The position numbers and the translations under genes were made by a program. From contig CAVYUQ010000003.1 of assembly GCA_963771715.1 (NCBI GenBank), forward strand, positions 679,389 through 743,388: 64,000 nt of DNA. Reading direction: 5' to 3'. Of the stretch, positions 41,480 through 49,877 are shown in pieces. Positions within the stretch are counted from its first letter, which is position 1. Every line of letters begins with the position of its first letter. The notes under the pieces are model-generated. The model ran no database searches and was not told where the DNA came from. It saw nothing but the letters and a program-made list of their open reading frames with translations. The DNA comes from JACVRW01 sp963771715. Lineage in GTDB: Bacteria > Actinomycetota > Thermoleophilia > Solirubrobacterales > Thermoleophilaceae.

Positions 41480-42210
41480 CCGGGCAGCCTAGAGGAGGGC
41501 GAAGTTACGCCCGCGGGCTTGGAGGCGACGATCACGAGCTGCCGCCCCACGTGGCCGTGCGGCTCCGAGAGCACGCGCTCGCGCTGGATCTGGAGCGGGC
41601 CGAGCAGCGCCCGCACCTTCTCGATCGTGAAGGCGTGCGGCTCCTCCGCTGTGGCCTCGCCCTCGATGTCCACGTTCAGGATGAGCGTGCCCCCGGGCCG
41701 GAGCACGCGAGCCGTCTCGCTCAGCACCGCGGCGGGATCGCGCACGTGGTCGAGCGAGTTGCGGGCCACCACCACGTCCACCGACTCGCTCAGCAGCGGA
41801 AGCGCCTCGGCGCCACAGGTGAGGTAGACGGCGTCGCCACCCAGCAGCAGCCCCGCCTCGCGCATGCGCTCGGCGAGCGGCTCCACGGCCAGGGCGACGC
41901 TCGCGCCGCACGCCTCCGGGAGCCCCACCGGGCCGGGGCCGATCTCAAGCACCACGCGCCCGCTGAAGAAGTCCGGGTCCTCGATGTCCGCCTCGCGCAG
42001 CACGCGCCGCACCTGCGCGCGCGCCTCCTGCCAGCGCCGGCCCTCGTAGGTGTCCGCCACCTCCGTGTCGCCGGTCAGCTCGAGCCCGCCCGGCGAGAAG
42101 AGCGCGCCGGCGCGGATGTGCGGCTCCCACTGCTCGAGCCAGAAGCGCAGCTCGGCGTCGGGATCTCCCCCGGCGCGCCTCTGGAGGAAGCGCCGCAGCG
42201 GCCCGAGCAT
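41461..42210 (-). CDS. SAM-dependent methyltransferase in the sulfur operon
   Basis: 249 residues. SAM motif I is VVLEIGPGPVGLPEACG, the acidic end of strand 2 is LAVEPLAERMREAG, then SVDVVVARNSLDHVRDP and VLRPGGTLILNVDIEGEA. The substrate is unknown. It lies 5 bp after cysN and overlaps the TSUP-DAHPS gene by 19 bp, so it is embedded in the sulfate assimilation run; a link to sulfur metabolism, which supplies methionine and SAM, is only contextual. The C-terminal 15 residues are low complexity (SRLPGWTSPS). Confidence 0.8.
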   Translation of the reverse strand: MLGPLRRFLQRRAGGDPDAELRFWLEQWEPHIRAGALFSPGGLELTGDTEVADTYEGRRWQEARAQVRRVLREADIEDPDFFSGRVVLEIGPGPVGLPEACGASVALAVEPLAERMREAGLLLGGDAVYLTCGAEALPLLSESVDVVVARNSLDHVRDPAAVLSETARVLRPGGTLILNVDIEGEATAEEPHAFTIEKVRALLGPLQIQRERVLSEPHGHVGRQLVIVASKPAGVTSPSSRLPGWTSPS

Positions 42211-42215
42211 GCTGC

Positions 42216-43505
42216 TCAGAGAACCATGCCCGCACCGACGGTGTCGTTGGTCGACTCGTCGATGAGGATGAAGCTGCCCGTCATGCGGTTGCGGCGGTAC
42301 TCGTCCACGAACAGCGGCGACGAGAGCCGCAGGCGGAGCTTGCCGATCTCGTTCAGCTGAAGCGATTCGGCCTGCTCCTCGCGGTGGAGCGAGTTCACGT
42401 CGATCCGGTAGATCACCTGGTCCACCTTGGCCAGCGCTGTACGGCTCGTGTGCTTGATCCGGTAGCGGCCGGCCGGCGAGAGTGGCCGCTCGGACATCCA
42501 GCACACCATCGCGTCGATGTCCTTTGCCTCGACCGGGCGGTTCTGCGGGCGGCAGATCATGTCGCCGCGCGAGACGTCGATGTCGTCCTCGAGCCGCATG
42601 GTCACCGACAGCGGCGGGTAGGCCTCGTCGAGCTCGCCGTCGTAGGTGTCGATGCCGGCGATGCGCGTGGTGCGCCCTGACGGCAGCACCACGATCTCGT
42701 CGCCCGTGCGGAAGACGCCCGACGCCACCTCGCCCGCGTAGCCGCGGTAGTCGTGCAGCTCGTCCGACATCGGCCGCGTGACCCACTGCACCGGGAAGCG
42801 CGCGTCCTGGAGGTTGCGGTCAGACGCCACGTGCACGTGCTCCAGGTGGTAGAGCAGCGACGGGCCCTCGTACCACGCCATACGCTCGGAGCGCTCGGCC
42901 ACGTTGTCGCCGTGGAGCGCCGAGATCGGGATGAAGGTCATGTCGTGGATGTCGAGCTTCGCGGCCCACCCGGTGAACTCGGAGCGGATGCGCTCGAAGA
43001 CCTCCTCGTCGAAGTCCACGAGGTCCATCTTGTTCACGCACACCACCAGGTGCGGGATGCGCAGGAGCGAGGCGATGAACGCGTGCCGGCGCGACTGCTC
43101 GAGCACGCCCTTGCGCGCGTCGACGAGGATCAGGGCGAGGTCGGCCGTCGAGGCGCCGGTGACCATGTTGCGCGTGTACTGCTCGTGGCCCGGCGTGTCG
43201 GCGATGATGAACTTGCGCCGCGGCGTGTGGAAGTAGCGGTACGCCACGTCGATCGTGATGCCCTGCTCGCGCTCGGCGCGCAGCCCGTCGGTGAGCAGGG
43301 CGAGGTTCACGTAGCCGTCGCCGCGCCGCTTCGAGGTCTCCTCCACGTGCTCGAGCTGGTCCTCGAAGATCGACTTGGTGTCGAACAGCAGGCGCCCGAT
43401 CAGGGTCGACTTGCCGTCGTCCACCGAGCCCGCGGTGGCGAAGCGGACGAGCTCGGAGGTGCGGGCAGCTGCGGGCCGCCCGTTGGTGGCCGCTCCTGGC
43501 GCCAC
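42216..43505 (-). CDS. cysN: Sulfate adenylyltransferase subunit 1 (GTPase)
   Basis: 429 residues. The GTP-binding subunit drives APS formation with CysD. G1 is GSVDDGKSTLIGRLL, G2/G3 are EREQGITIDVAYRYF and DTPGHEQYTRNMV, and G4 is VCVNKMDLVDFDE. EF-Tu-like barrels follow (VASGVFRTGDEIVVLPSGR). There is no fused APS kinase (CysC) domain, consistent with the APS reductase route encoded next door. The GTG start shares one base with the cysD stop. Cytosolic heterodimer. Confidence 0.93.
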   Translation of the reverse strand: MAPGAATNGRPAAARTSELVRFATAGSVDDGKSTLIGRLLFDTKSIFEDQLEHVEETSKRRGDGYVNLALLTDGLRAEREQGITIDVAYRYFHTPRRKFIIADTPGHEQYTRNMVTGASTADLALILVDARKGVLEQSRRHAFIASLLRIPHLVVCVNKMDLVDFDEEVFERIRSEFTGWAAKLDIHDMTFIPISALHGDNVAERSERMAWYEGPSLLYHLEHVHVASDRNLQDARFPVQWVTRPMSDELHDYRGYAGEVASGVFRTGDEIVVLPSGRTTRIAGIDTYDGELDEAYPPLSVTMRLEDDIDVSRGDMICRPQNRPVEAKDIDAMVCWMSERPLSPAGRYRIKHTSRTALAKVDQVIYRIDVNSLHREEQAESLQLNEIGKLRLRLSSPLFVDEYRRNRMTGSFILIDESTNDTVGAGMVL

Positions 43506-44455
43506 TAGAAGTAGCCCTCCTTCTTGCGGTCCTCCATGGCCGCCTCCGAGATGCGGTCGTCGGCGCGGGTCTCGCCGCGCTCGGTGATGCGGGTCGCGGC
43601 GATCTCGGCCACCACGTCCTTGAGCGACGTCGCCTTCGATGCAACGGCGCCCGTGCAGCTCATGTCGCCGACCGTGCGGAAGCGGACGAACGCCTCGAAG
43701 GGCTCCTCGTCCGGCAGCAGCTCCACGAACTCGGAGACCGCGTAGAGCATGCCGTCGCGCTTGAACACCTGGCGCTCGTGCGCGAAGTAGATCGGCGGCA
43801 GGTCGATGTCCTCCTCGGCGATGTACTGCCAGACGTCGAGCTCGGTCCAGTTCGAGAGCGGGAACACGCGCACGTGCTCGCCCGGCTTCACGAAGCCGTT
43901 GTAGAGGTTCCAGAGCTCGGGACGCTGCCCCTTCGGGTCCCACTGGCCGAAGTCGTCCCGGAACGACATGATGCGCTCCTTCGCGCGGGCGCGCTCCTCG
44001 TCCCGGCGTGCGCCACCGAAGGCGGCCCGGAAGCCGTGCTCCTCGATCGCGTCCAGCAGCGTGACCGACTGGAGCCGGTTGCGCGAGGAGCGCGGGCCGT
44101 TCTCCTCGACCACGCGTCCGTTGTCGATCGAGTCCTGCACCGAGGCCACGATCAGCCGGGCGCCCAGGTCCTCGACCATGCGGTCCCGGTACTCGATCAC
44201 CTCGGGGAAGTTGTGGCCGGTGTCCACGTGCATCACGGGGAACGGCAGCGCGCCCGGGTGGAACGCCTTGCGCGCGAGGTGGAGCAGCACGGCGCTGTCC
44301 TTGCCGCCCGAGAAGAGCAGCACGGCACGCTCGAGCTCCGCGGCCACCTCACGGATCACGTGAATGGCCTCGGACTCGAGGGCCCGCAGATGTGAAATCT
44401 CGTAGGTCACGTCTTCGTCGCGCCGCAGAATAGAAGGCGCGGGGCTAAGGGTCAT
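43505..44455 (-). CDS. cysD: Sulfate adenylyltransferase subunit 2
   Basis: 316 residues. ATP sulfurylase catalytic subunit, making APS from sulfate and ATP. The PP-loop is VLLFSGGKDSAVLLHLARKA; ISHLRALESEAIHVIREVAA precedes it, then HVDTGHNFPEVIEYRD, FGGARRDEERARAKERI and VFPLSNWTELDVWQYI as in the family. It ends AAMEDRKKEGYF, the conserved C-terminus. The start is ATG 44455, 10 bp after cysH; an in-frame GTG near VTYEISHLRAL is an alternative start that matches homologues better. Confidence 0.93.
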   Translation of the reverse strand: MTLSPAPSILRRDEDVTYEISHLRALESEAIHVIREVAAELERAVLLFSGGKDSAVLLHLARKAFHPGALPFPVMHVDTGHNFPEVIEYRDRMVEDLGARLIVASVQDSIDNGRVVEENGPRSSRNRLQSVTLLDAIEEHGFRAAFGGARRDEERARAKERIMSFRDDFGQWDPKGQRPELWNLYNGFVKPGEHVRVFPLSNWTELDVWQYIAEEDIDLPPIYFAHERQVFKRDGMLYAVSEFVELLPDEEPFEAFVRFRTVGDMSCTGAVASKATSLKDVVAEIAATRITERGETRADDRISEAAMEDRKKEGYF

Positions 44456-44465
44456 GTGGGCGGTG

Positions 44466-45078
44466 TCATACGTGCAGGCCGCACTCGGTCTTGTCCTGTC
44501 CCGCCCAACGGCCCTCACGACCGTTGCCGGGCAGGGTGCAGGGGGCGCAACCGATCGACTCATAGCCCCTGTCGTGCAGGGGATGGTACGGAAGATCCTG
44601 CTCGTGGACGTAGGTCCAGACGTCGCGGTCGGTCCATTCGGCCAGCGGGTTGAACTTCCAGACCCCGCGGGCCTCGTCCCATTCGACCGCCTGGGCGTCC
44701 GCGCGAGTGGGCGACTGCTCGCGCCGGATACCCGTGATCCACGCGTCCGCGCCGGCCAGCGCGCGCTCGAGCGCGTCGACCTTGCGCCTGCCGCAGCAGT
44801 TCGAACGCGCTCCACGGCGTGCCGTTCGGCGGCGTGGCGTCCACCACCTCCACCTTCAGGCCGTAGCGGTCCTCGACCTTGCGCCAGACCTCGTAGGTCT
44901 CCGGGAACAGCACGCCCGTGTCGATGGTGAAGACGCGCGCCGTCGGCTCGATGCGCATCAGCATGTCGATCAGGACCGACTCCTCCTTCTGGAAGGAGCA
45001 GGCCATCACGAGGCTGGGATGGTGGCGCTCGATCGCCAGCCGCAGCGTGTCCTCGGCGGTCGTGTCTACACCGCGCAT
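44466..45078 (-). CDS. cysH: Assimilatory APS reductase, frameshifted
   Basis: About 203 residues after joining. The N-terminal half from ATG 45078 has MACSFQKEESVLIDMLMRI and VFTIDTGVLFPETYEVW. The frame breaks at about 44796-44806 (one extra base). The second frame then gives CCGRRKVDALERAL, ITGIRREQSPTRADAQ, WKFNPLAEWTDRDVW and a C-terminus with GCAPCT and CGLHV. The CC...CxxC pattern marks a 4Fe-4S APS reductase, which yields sulfite and AMP with thioredoxin, rather than a PAPS reductase. The start overlaps the sulfite reductase gene by 13 bp. Confidence 0.88.
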
Positions 45079-46898
45079 TCGCCCTCACCCCGGATGACCT
45101 GGAAGGGCTCCTTGCGCTGCCAGTCGATGAAGTGCGCCATGTTCTCGAGGCTGAACTCCACCGGCATCGACAGGTCCCGCACCTCGTCCTCGAAGCGGGT
45201 CTGCCCGACGCGCTCGGCGAAGTCGTTGAAGACCTCGCCGTCCTGGCGCTCGGCCTCGTACATGCGGATCCAGCGCTCGACGGCGTCCGGCACGCGCTTG
45301 GCGGGCAGGCGGACCTTGAGCCGGGTGCCGTAGAGCACCTCACCGCCCTCGTAGTTCCCGCCGATGTGCGCCACGTACGCCGGGATCGTGTGCTCGCCGA
45401 CCTTGATCGACGCGCCGTAGAAGCCGATGTTCGCGATGTGATGCTGGCTGCATCCGTTCGGGCAGCCGGACATCTTGATGTGGATGCGCCTCGTGAGCTC
45501 GTCCTCGATGCCCATCGACTCGACGCGCTCGCGGACCGCGTGGTTCAGGCCCATCGAGCTCGTGATGCCGAGCTTGCAGGAGTCGGTGCCGGGGCAGCTC
45601 ACCACGTCGTTGATCTCGTCCGCGCCGGCGTCGCCCAGGCCGAGCTCGGTCAGCGCACGCCAGACCTCGAAGGCGGTCTCGTCGCGGACCCAGCGCAGCA
45701 CCAGGTTCTGGTGCACGGTCGTGCGGCAGTAGCCGCCCGAGTAGTCGCGCATGATCTGGGCGAGACCTCGGAACTGCTCCGGCGTGAGGTCGCCGCGGAT
45801 CACCTTGATCTGCACCGTCGAGAAGCCGACCTGGCGCTGGGGCACCACGCTCGCGGCGCGCCAGCGCTCGAACTCGCTGCCGTCGCCGTTCGGGCTCGCG
45901 TAGGTGGACGGGATGCCGGGCGCGCCGGCCTCCTCGTCGTCGATGAAGAGCAGCGGCCCCGGGTCGAAGTCGCGCTCGGCGACCCAGTCGCCCTCGAGCT
46001 CCTCGTCCACCTGGCGCGCCAGCTCCTCGATGCCGTACTTGTCCACGAACACCTTGATGCGCGCGCGGGCGCGGTTCTTGCGCAGCCACTCCTGGCGGTC
46101 GAAGATCCGGAACACCGCCTCGGCGACCTTCAGGTACTCCCCGTCGTCCGCCGTGACGAACTCGCGCAGCGTCGGGGCGATGCGCGGCATGATCGACGTG
46201 CCGCCGCCCACGCGCATCTCGAAGCCCTTGACCCCGTCGCGGATGCGCGGGATGTAGGCGATGTCGTGGATGCCGGTGATCGCCCGGTCCTCGTCCGTGG
46301 CGGTGAAGGCCGTCTTCACCTTGCGCGGCATCAGCTGCGTGGTGGGGTGGCGCACGAAGTAGCGCACGTACGCGCCCACGTACGGCGTGGGGTCGAAGAG
46401 CTCGCCCTCGCAGACGCCGGCCCAGGGATCGCCGGTCACGTTGCGCACGGTGTTCCCGCAGCCCTCGCGGCTCGAGAGGCCCGTGTCCGAGAGCTCGCGG
46501 ATCGCCTTGGCGGCGTCCGTCAGCGGGATGTGGTGGAGCTGGATGTTCTGGCGCGTGGTGATGTGGCCCTTGTTGAGCGGCGCGTACTTCTCCACCACGT
46601 CGGCGAAGGCCTCCATCTGCTCCGGCGTGATGCCGCCGAAGGGCAGCTTGACGCGGATCATCTGCACGTCCGCCTGGCGCTGTCCGTAGACGCCCTGCTT
46701 CAGGCGGAAGCCGATGAACTGGTCCTCGGGGGTGTCACCCGCGAGGTACTTGGCGGCCTCGTTGTCGAAGTCGTCGAACTCGCGCTCGAGGATCGGGATG
46801 ATGTGCCCGGGGACGTCCTCGAAGACCTCCGGATTGTCCAGGGACCCCTGCTTGCCCTTGCGCTTGGCGCCAGCCGGCGGCGCGGAAACCGGTTCCAT
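45066..46898 (-). CDS. Sulfite (or nitrite) reductase, ferredoxin type, sirohaem
   Basis: 610 residues. Two ferredoxin-like half domains and the sirohaem/4Fe-4S binding cysteines are present: CPGTDSCKLGI (Cx5C) and MSGCPNGCSQHHIANIGFYG (Cx3C). LNKGHITTRQNIQLHHIPL, SSREGCGNTVRNVTGDPWAG and ASVVPQRQVGFSTVQIKVI are conserved. Nitrite and sulfite reductases share this fold; direct overlap with cysH and cysDN indicates reduction of sulfite to sulfide. The start is ATG 46898; a longer open frame upstream would pass through the leader hairpin. Confidence 0.9.
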   Translation of the reverse strand: MEPVSAPPAGAKRKGKQGSLDNPEVFEDVPGHIIPILEREFDDFDNEAAKYLAGDTPEDQFIGFRLKQGVYGQRQADVQMIRVKLPFGGITPEQMEAFADVVEKYAPLNKGHITTRQNIQLHHIPLTDAAKAIRELSDTGLSSREGCGNTVRNVTGDPWAGVCEGELFDPTPYVGAYVRYFVRHPTTQLMPRKVKTAFTATDEDRAITGIHDIAYIPRIRDGVKGFEMRVGGGTSIMPRIAPTLREFVTADDGEYLKVAEAVFRIFDRQEWLRKNRARARIKVFVDKYGIEELARQVDEELEGDWVAERDFDPGPLLFIDDEEAGAPGIPSTYASPNGDGSEFERWRAASVVPQRQVGFSTVQIKVIRGDLTPEQFRGLAQIMRDYSGGYCRTTVHQNLVLRWVRDETAFEVWRALTELGLGDAGADEINDVVSCPGTDSCKLGITSSMGLNHAVRERVESMGIEDELTRRIHIKMSGCPNGCSQHHIANIGFYGASIKVGEHTIPAYVAHIGGNYEGGEVLYGTRLKVRLPAKRVPDAVERWIRMYEAERQDGEVFNDFAERVGQTRFEDEVRDLSMPVEFSLENMAHFIDWQRKEPFQVIRGEGECAV

Positions 46899-46911
46899 CG
46901 TAGGAAAGTAC

Positions 46912-46940
46912 CAAAAGTCGGTCGGGATTCCTCCCTTTTG
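46912..46940 (-). promoter_or_regulatory. Inverted repeat in the leader of the sulfur assimilation operon
   Basis: CAAAAG at 46912-46917 and CTTTTG at 46935-46940 enclose a small GGGA/TCCC hairpin, 13 bp upstream of the sulfite reductase ATG. It lies in the only gap before the operon, so it is a candidate operator or leader structure. No known sulfur riboswitch fold is recognisable. Confidence 0.4.
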
Positions 46941-46954
46941 TCGGCAGAGGTGTC

Positions 46955-47731
46955 CTAGGAGCTGACCGCGCGCCGGTATCTGTGGACGGAGAGCCCGGCG
47001 AACACGACGATCAGGCCGAGGCACCAAGCGAACGCGGCCCACACGTCGTTGCCCGCGGGGGCGTCCACGAAGAGCGCCCTGGTGGCGTCCACGATCGTGC
47101 TGACGGGGTTCGCGTTCGCGAACGCCTCGATGGCTGCGGGCATCGACTCAGGCGGCACGAAGGCCGACGACGCGAACGTGAGCGGGAAGATCACCATGAA
47201 GCCGAGCGCCTGCGCGCCCTCGGCCGAGCTGGAGCTGAGCGCCACGAACGCGAACACCCACGAGAACGCGTACCCGAACAGCAGCAGGAGCCCGAAGCCG
47301 GCGACCACCTCGAGCGGACTGGACGTGAAGTTGAAGCCCACCAGCAGGCCCACGACCACCATCACGACGAGCGACACCGCGTTCGTGGCCACGTCGGCCA
47401 GCGTCCGGCCCGCCAGCACGGCCGAGCGGGCCATCGGCAGCGAGCGGAAGCGGTCGATCAAACCCTTGCGGAGATCGTCCGACAGCCCGATCGCCGTGAC
47501 GAAGCCGCCGAACGACATCGACTGGACGATGATTCCGGGCATCAGGAAGTCGGCGTAGTCGTCGTAGCCGGGCGTCTGGACCGCGCCGCCGAACACATAC
47601 ACGAACAGCAGCACGAACATCAGCGGCTGGATCGTGAACGAGACCCAGAGGTCCGGCTGCCGCGGGATCCGCAGCAGGTTCCGCTTGGCGATGACAGCGG
47701 TGTCGGCGATGGTGTAGGCCAGCGCGCTCAT
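46955..47731 (-). CDS. ABC-2 type transporter permease (DrrB-like)
   Basis: 258 residues with six TM segments. The N-terminal AKRNLLRIPRQPDLWVSFTI leads into QPLMFVLLFVYVFGGAVQTP. The signature LMPGIIVQSMSFGGFVTAIG and LIDRFRSLPMARSAVLAGR are typical of DrrB-type drug exporters. The FPLTFASSAFVPPESMPAAI segment before the last TM is also characteristic. It overlaps the ATPase stop (ATGA). It exports a hydrophobic compound of unknown nature. Confidence 0.9.
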   Translation of the reverse strand: MSALAYTIADTAVIAKRNLLRIPRQPDLWVSFTIQPLMFVLLFVYVFGGAVQTPGYDDYADFLMPGIIVQSMSFGGFVTAIGLSDDLRKGLIDRFRSLPMARSAVLAGRTLADVATNAVSLVVMVVVGLLVGFNFTSSPLEVVAGFGLLLLFGYAFSWVFAFVALSSSSAEGAQALGFMVIFPLTFASSAFVPPESMPAAIEAFANANPVSTIVDATRALFVDAPAGNDVWAAFAWCLGLIVVFAGLSVHRYRRAVSS

Positions 47732-48702
47732 GCCGCCGCCTCCTGCTGCTGGTCCACCTTGGCCTCCTCGGCCGCATGGCCGGTCAGCGAGATGAACACG
47801 TCGTCGAGGGTCGGGCGCCGTACGGCGATGTCCGCGATGCCCACGTTCCCAGCGTCGAGCCGCCTCACCGCTTCGGCGATGTCCCCGCGCGCCTTGTCGA
47901 GCGGCATCACGAGGATCCCGTGGTCGCACTTCGGGCGCTCGTCGGCCAGCGGCGCCAGCGCCTCGATCGCAACGTTCTCCTGCTCGTAGTTCTTGAGCGT
48001 CACCTCGAGCCGCTCGCCACCGACGCGGCTCTTCAGCTCGTCGGGCGTCCCCTCGGCGATCACGTTGCCGTGGTCGATCACAGCGATGCGGTCCGCCAGC
48101 CGGTCGGCCTCGTCGAGGTACTGAGTGGTGAGGAGCACGGTCGTGCCCGCTGCCACGCGTGCCTCGATCGTCTCCCAGAGCTCGAGCCTGCTGAGTGGGT
48201 CAAGTCCCGTGGTGGGCTCGTCCAGGAACAGCACGGGCGGGCGCGCCACGAGCGCGGCGGCCAGGTCGAGCCGGCGCCGCATGCCGCCCGAGTAGGTCTT
48301 GGCGAGGCGGTCGGCCGCGTCGGTCAGCGAGAAGCGCTCCAGCAACTCGCGCGCTCGCTCGCGCGATGGTCCCTTCCCCAGGTGGTAGAGGCGCCCGACC
48401 ATCTCGAGGTTCTCGAAGCCGGTGAGGTTCTCGTCCACCGCCGCGTACTGGCCGGCGAGGCCGATCTGCGCGCGCAGCGCGGCGGCGTCCCGGACCACGT
48501 CCAGCCCGGCCACCCGCGCGCTGCCGCCGTCGGGTGGCAGCAGCGTGGTGAGAATCCGCACCGCGGTGGTTTTTCCGGCCCCGTTCGGGCCCAGTAGCCC
48601 GAGCACGGTGCCGGTCGGCGTGCGCAGGTCGATCCCGTCGAGCGCGCGCACGTCGCCGAACGACTTACGAAGTCCCTCCGCCTCGATAGCGCACTCGGCC
48701 AT
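47728..48702 (-). CDS. ABC transporter ATP-binding protein (DrrA-like)
   Basis: 324 residues. Walker A is LGLLGPNGAGKTTAVRIL, the Q-loop is near QYAAVDENLTGFENL, the signature is YSGGMRRRLDLAAALVARP, and Walker B is VLFLDEPTTGLDPLSR, with the H-loop after TTVLLTTQYLDEADRLADR. The C-terminal extension includes IADIAVRRPTLDDVFISLTG, the DrrA-type tail. Together with the downstream permease it makes a two-gene drug or lipid exporter. The start ATG 48702 is 33 bp from the divergent cupin gene. Confidence 0.92.
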   Translation of the reverse strand: MAECAIEAEGLRKSFGDVRALDGIDLRTPTGTVLGLLGPNGAGKTTAVRILTTLLPPDGGSARVAGLDVVRDAAALRAQIGLAGQYAAVDENLTGFENLEMVGRLYHLGKGPSRERARELLERFSLTDAADRLAKTYSGGMRRRLDLAAALVARPPVLFLDEPTTGLDPLSRLELWETIEARVAAGTTVLLTTQYLDEADRLADRIAVIDHGNVIAEGTPDELKSRVGGERLEVTLKNYEQENVAIEALAPLADERPKCDHGILVMPLDKARGDIAEAVRRLDAGNVGIADIAVRRPTLDDVFISLTGHAAEEAKVDQQQEAAA

Positions 48703-48735
48703 CCGAGCACTGTACGCATCCACGAAGATGCGGCA

Positions 48736-49209
48736 ATGCGTCGCTTCAACCTCTCCAAACCGAACTTCACCTACGACTCCGACGATCCGGAGGGCTTCCG
48801 CGCCGGCCTGTGCAGGATGGGCCCCGACGCCGGGGCCGAGGACACCGGCACGAGCCTGTACGAGCTGCCGCCGGGGCAGGCCCTCTGTCCCTACCACTAC
48901 GAGCAAGGCGAGGAGGAGTGGATGCTCGTGGTCGAAGGACGGCCGCACCTGCGCACACCCGACGGCACCGAGCAGCTCGACGAGCGCGACGTCGCGTTCT
49001 TCCCGACCGGCCCGGAGGGCGCCCACAAGATCTGGAACGAGACCGACGCTCGCGTGCTCGTGCTGATGTGGTCGAACCTCGTGTGGCCAACCGGCACCGC
49101 GTACCCGGACAGCGACAAGGTCGGCCTCTGGCTCGCGCCGGGGGACTCCCTCTTGGTCCGGCGCACGAGCGGCGTCGAGTACTACGACGGCGAGACCCAC
49201 CCGCATTGA
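48736..49209 (+). CDS. Cupin domain protein
   Basis: 157 residues, a single-domain cupin. The two conserved motifs are CPYHYEQGEEEWMLVVEGRP (with His/Glu metal ligands) and DVAFFPTGPEGAHKIWNETD (Pro, Gly, His). A C-terminal extension (GLWLAPGDSLLVRRTSGVEY) is present. The fold serves many enzymes and sugar- or metal-binding proteins; without closer context I cannot assign a reaction. The start is ATG 48736, divergent from the ABC exporter. Confidence 0.85.
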   Translation: MRRFNLSKPNFTYDSDDPEGFRAGLCRMGPDAGAEDTGTSLYELPPGQALCPYHYEQGEEEWMLVVEGRPHLRTPDGTEQLDERDVAFFPTGPEGAHKIWNETDARVLVLMWSNLVWPTGTAYPDSDKVGLWLAPGDSLLVRRTSGVEYYDGETHPH

Positions 49210-49263
49210 CAGGGCGCCGCGAGGGCGGTTCACTGGGAGGTGGACTCGACCGAGGAGGGCAAG

Positions 49264-49428
49264 ATGCGCCTCAGACCGCAGTCGTTGGAGCGCCGGCGCG
49301 AGCGCCGCCGGTCGCTCAAACAGGCGAAGCGTCGCGACGGGATCCAGCGGCTGGCCGCCCAGCGGACGGCGCTCCGGTCCCGCGACGAGCACACGGGCGG
49401 GTATGGCGACCCGCCCTACGAGCCATGA
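49264..49428 (+). CDS. Very small, highly basic protein (54 aa)
   Basis: Starts at ATG 49264 with AGGAGG five bases upstream, a strong signal that it is real; an in-frame GTG lies at 49240. The N-terminal 35 residues are Arg/Lys rich (ERRRERRRSLKQAKRRDG) and helical, suited to binding nucleic acid or ribosomes. The tail is GYGDPPYEP. Its ATGA overlap with the next tiny gene means the two are translated together. No family is recognised. Confidence 0.6.
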   Translation: MRLRPQSLERRRERRRSLKQAKRRDGIQRLAAQRTALRSRDEHTGGYGDPPYEP

Positions 49429-49616
49429 AGCCGCCCTGGTCCCGCAACGAGCGGCCGCCGCGGACGGTCTACGTGGGCAGCCACGAGGACAAGCTCTCGC
49501 GCCTCAAGGCCTTCCCCGTGGATCCGGACTCCGACGGCCGCACGCGTGAGGACAGGGAGGCCGAGAAGAAGGAGGGCCGGCCGCCGCCACAGAGCGGCAT
49601 GGCCGGGATGCTCTAG
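49425..49616 (+). CDS. Small hypothetical protein (63 aa) coupled to the basic protein
   Basis: Starts at ATG 49425, sharing ATGA with the stop of the preceding gene. The sequence opens MKPPWSRNERPPRTVYVGSH and is charged and Pro rich, probably partly disordered, ending QSGMAGML. Its stop faces the AccE-like gene with a 4-bp overlap. No known domain. Coupling to a basic 54-aa protein suggests a joint role. Confidence 0.55.
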   Translation: MKPPWSRNERPPRTVYVGSHEDKLSRLKAFPVDPDSDGRTREDREAEKKEGRPPPQSGMAGML

Positions 49617-49855
49617 ACGCTTCCCCAGGGCACCGGGTCGCCCCACGGGGACCGCTCGGCCGCGGAGCGCTTCGCGCCCTCGAAGAGCCCGGCGCGCAGC
49701 CACGGGCTGATCGTCGGGCCGGGACCGGGCGGCGGCGCGGTGTCGCGCATGAACTGCTCGATGGCCGCGGCGATCGCGGCCGCCTCCTCGGGCGAGGCCG
49801 GCTGGCGCACCTCGATGCGGGGACGAGCTGGACTCTGCTTGCCGTTGCGGCCCAT
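49613..49855 (-). CDS. Acyl-CoA carboxylase epsilon subunit-like protein
   Basis: 80 residues. The layout resembles AccE/PccE subunits of actinobacterial acyl-CoA carboxylases: a short basic lead, the strand PRIEVRQPASPEEAAAIAAA, a Pro-rich bend and a C-terminal Trp-containing part (SPWLRAGLFEGAKRSAAERS, WGDPVPWG). Such subunits bind the beta subunit and raise activity. Here the gene lies about 4 kb from pccB and in isolation rather than next to it. Similarity is by pattern only, so moderate confidence. The start ATG 49855 is 22 bp from the divergent OCD gene. Confidence 0.55.
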   Translation of the reverse strand: MGRNGKQSPARPRIEVRQPASPEEAAAIAAAIEQFMRDTAPPPGPGPTISPWLRAGLFEGAKRSAAERSPWGDPVPWGSV

Positions 49856-49877
49856 CTGGCGGGTAGCGTAAGGCAGG

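Noticed and set aside
43505..45343. 612-codon frame joining cysD with an upstream segment
   Set aside because: The upstream part is the wrong frame of cysH; cysD and cysH are separate genes with their own motifs.
45066..46898. Nitrite assimilation role for the sirohaem reductase
   Set aside because: No nitrate or nitrite genes are near, and it overlaps cysH at the head of a sulfate activation operon.
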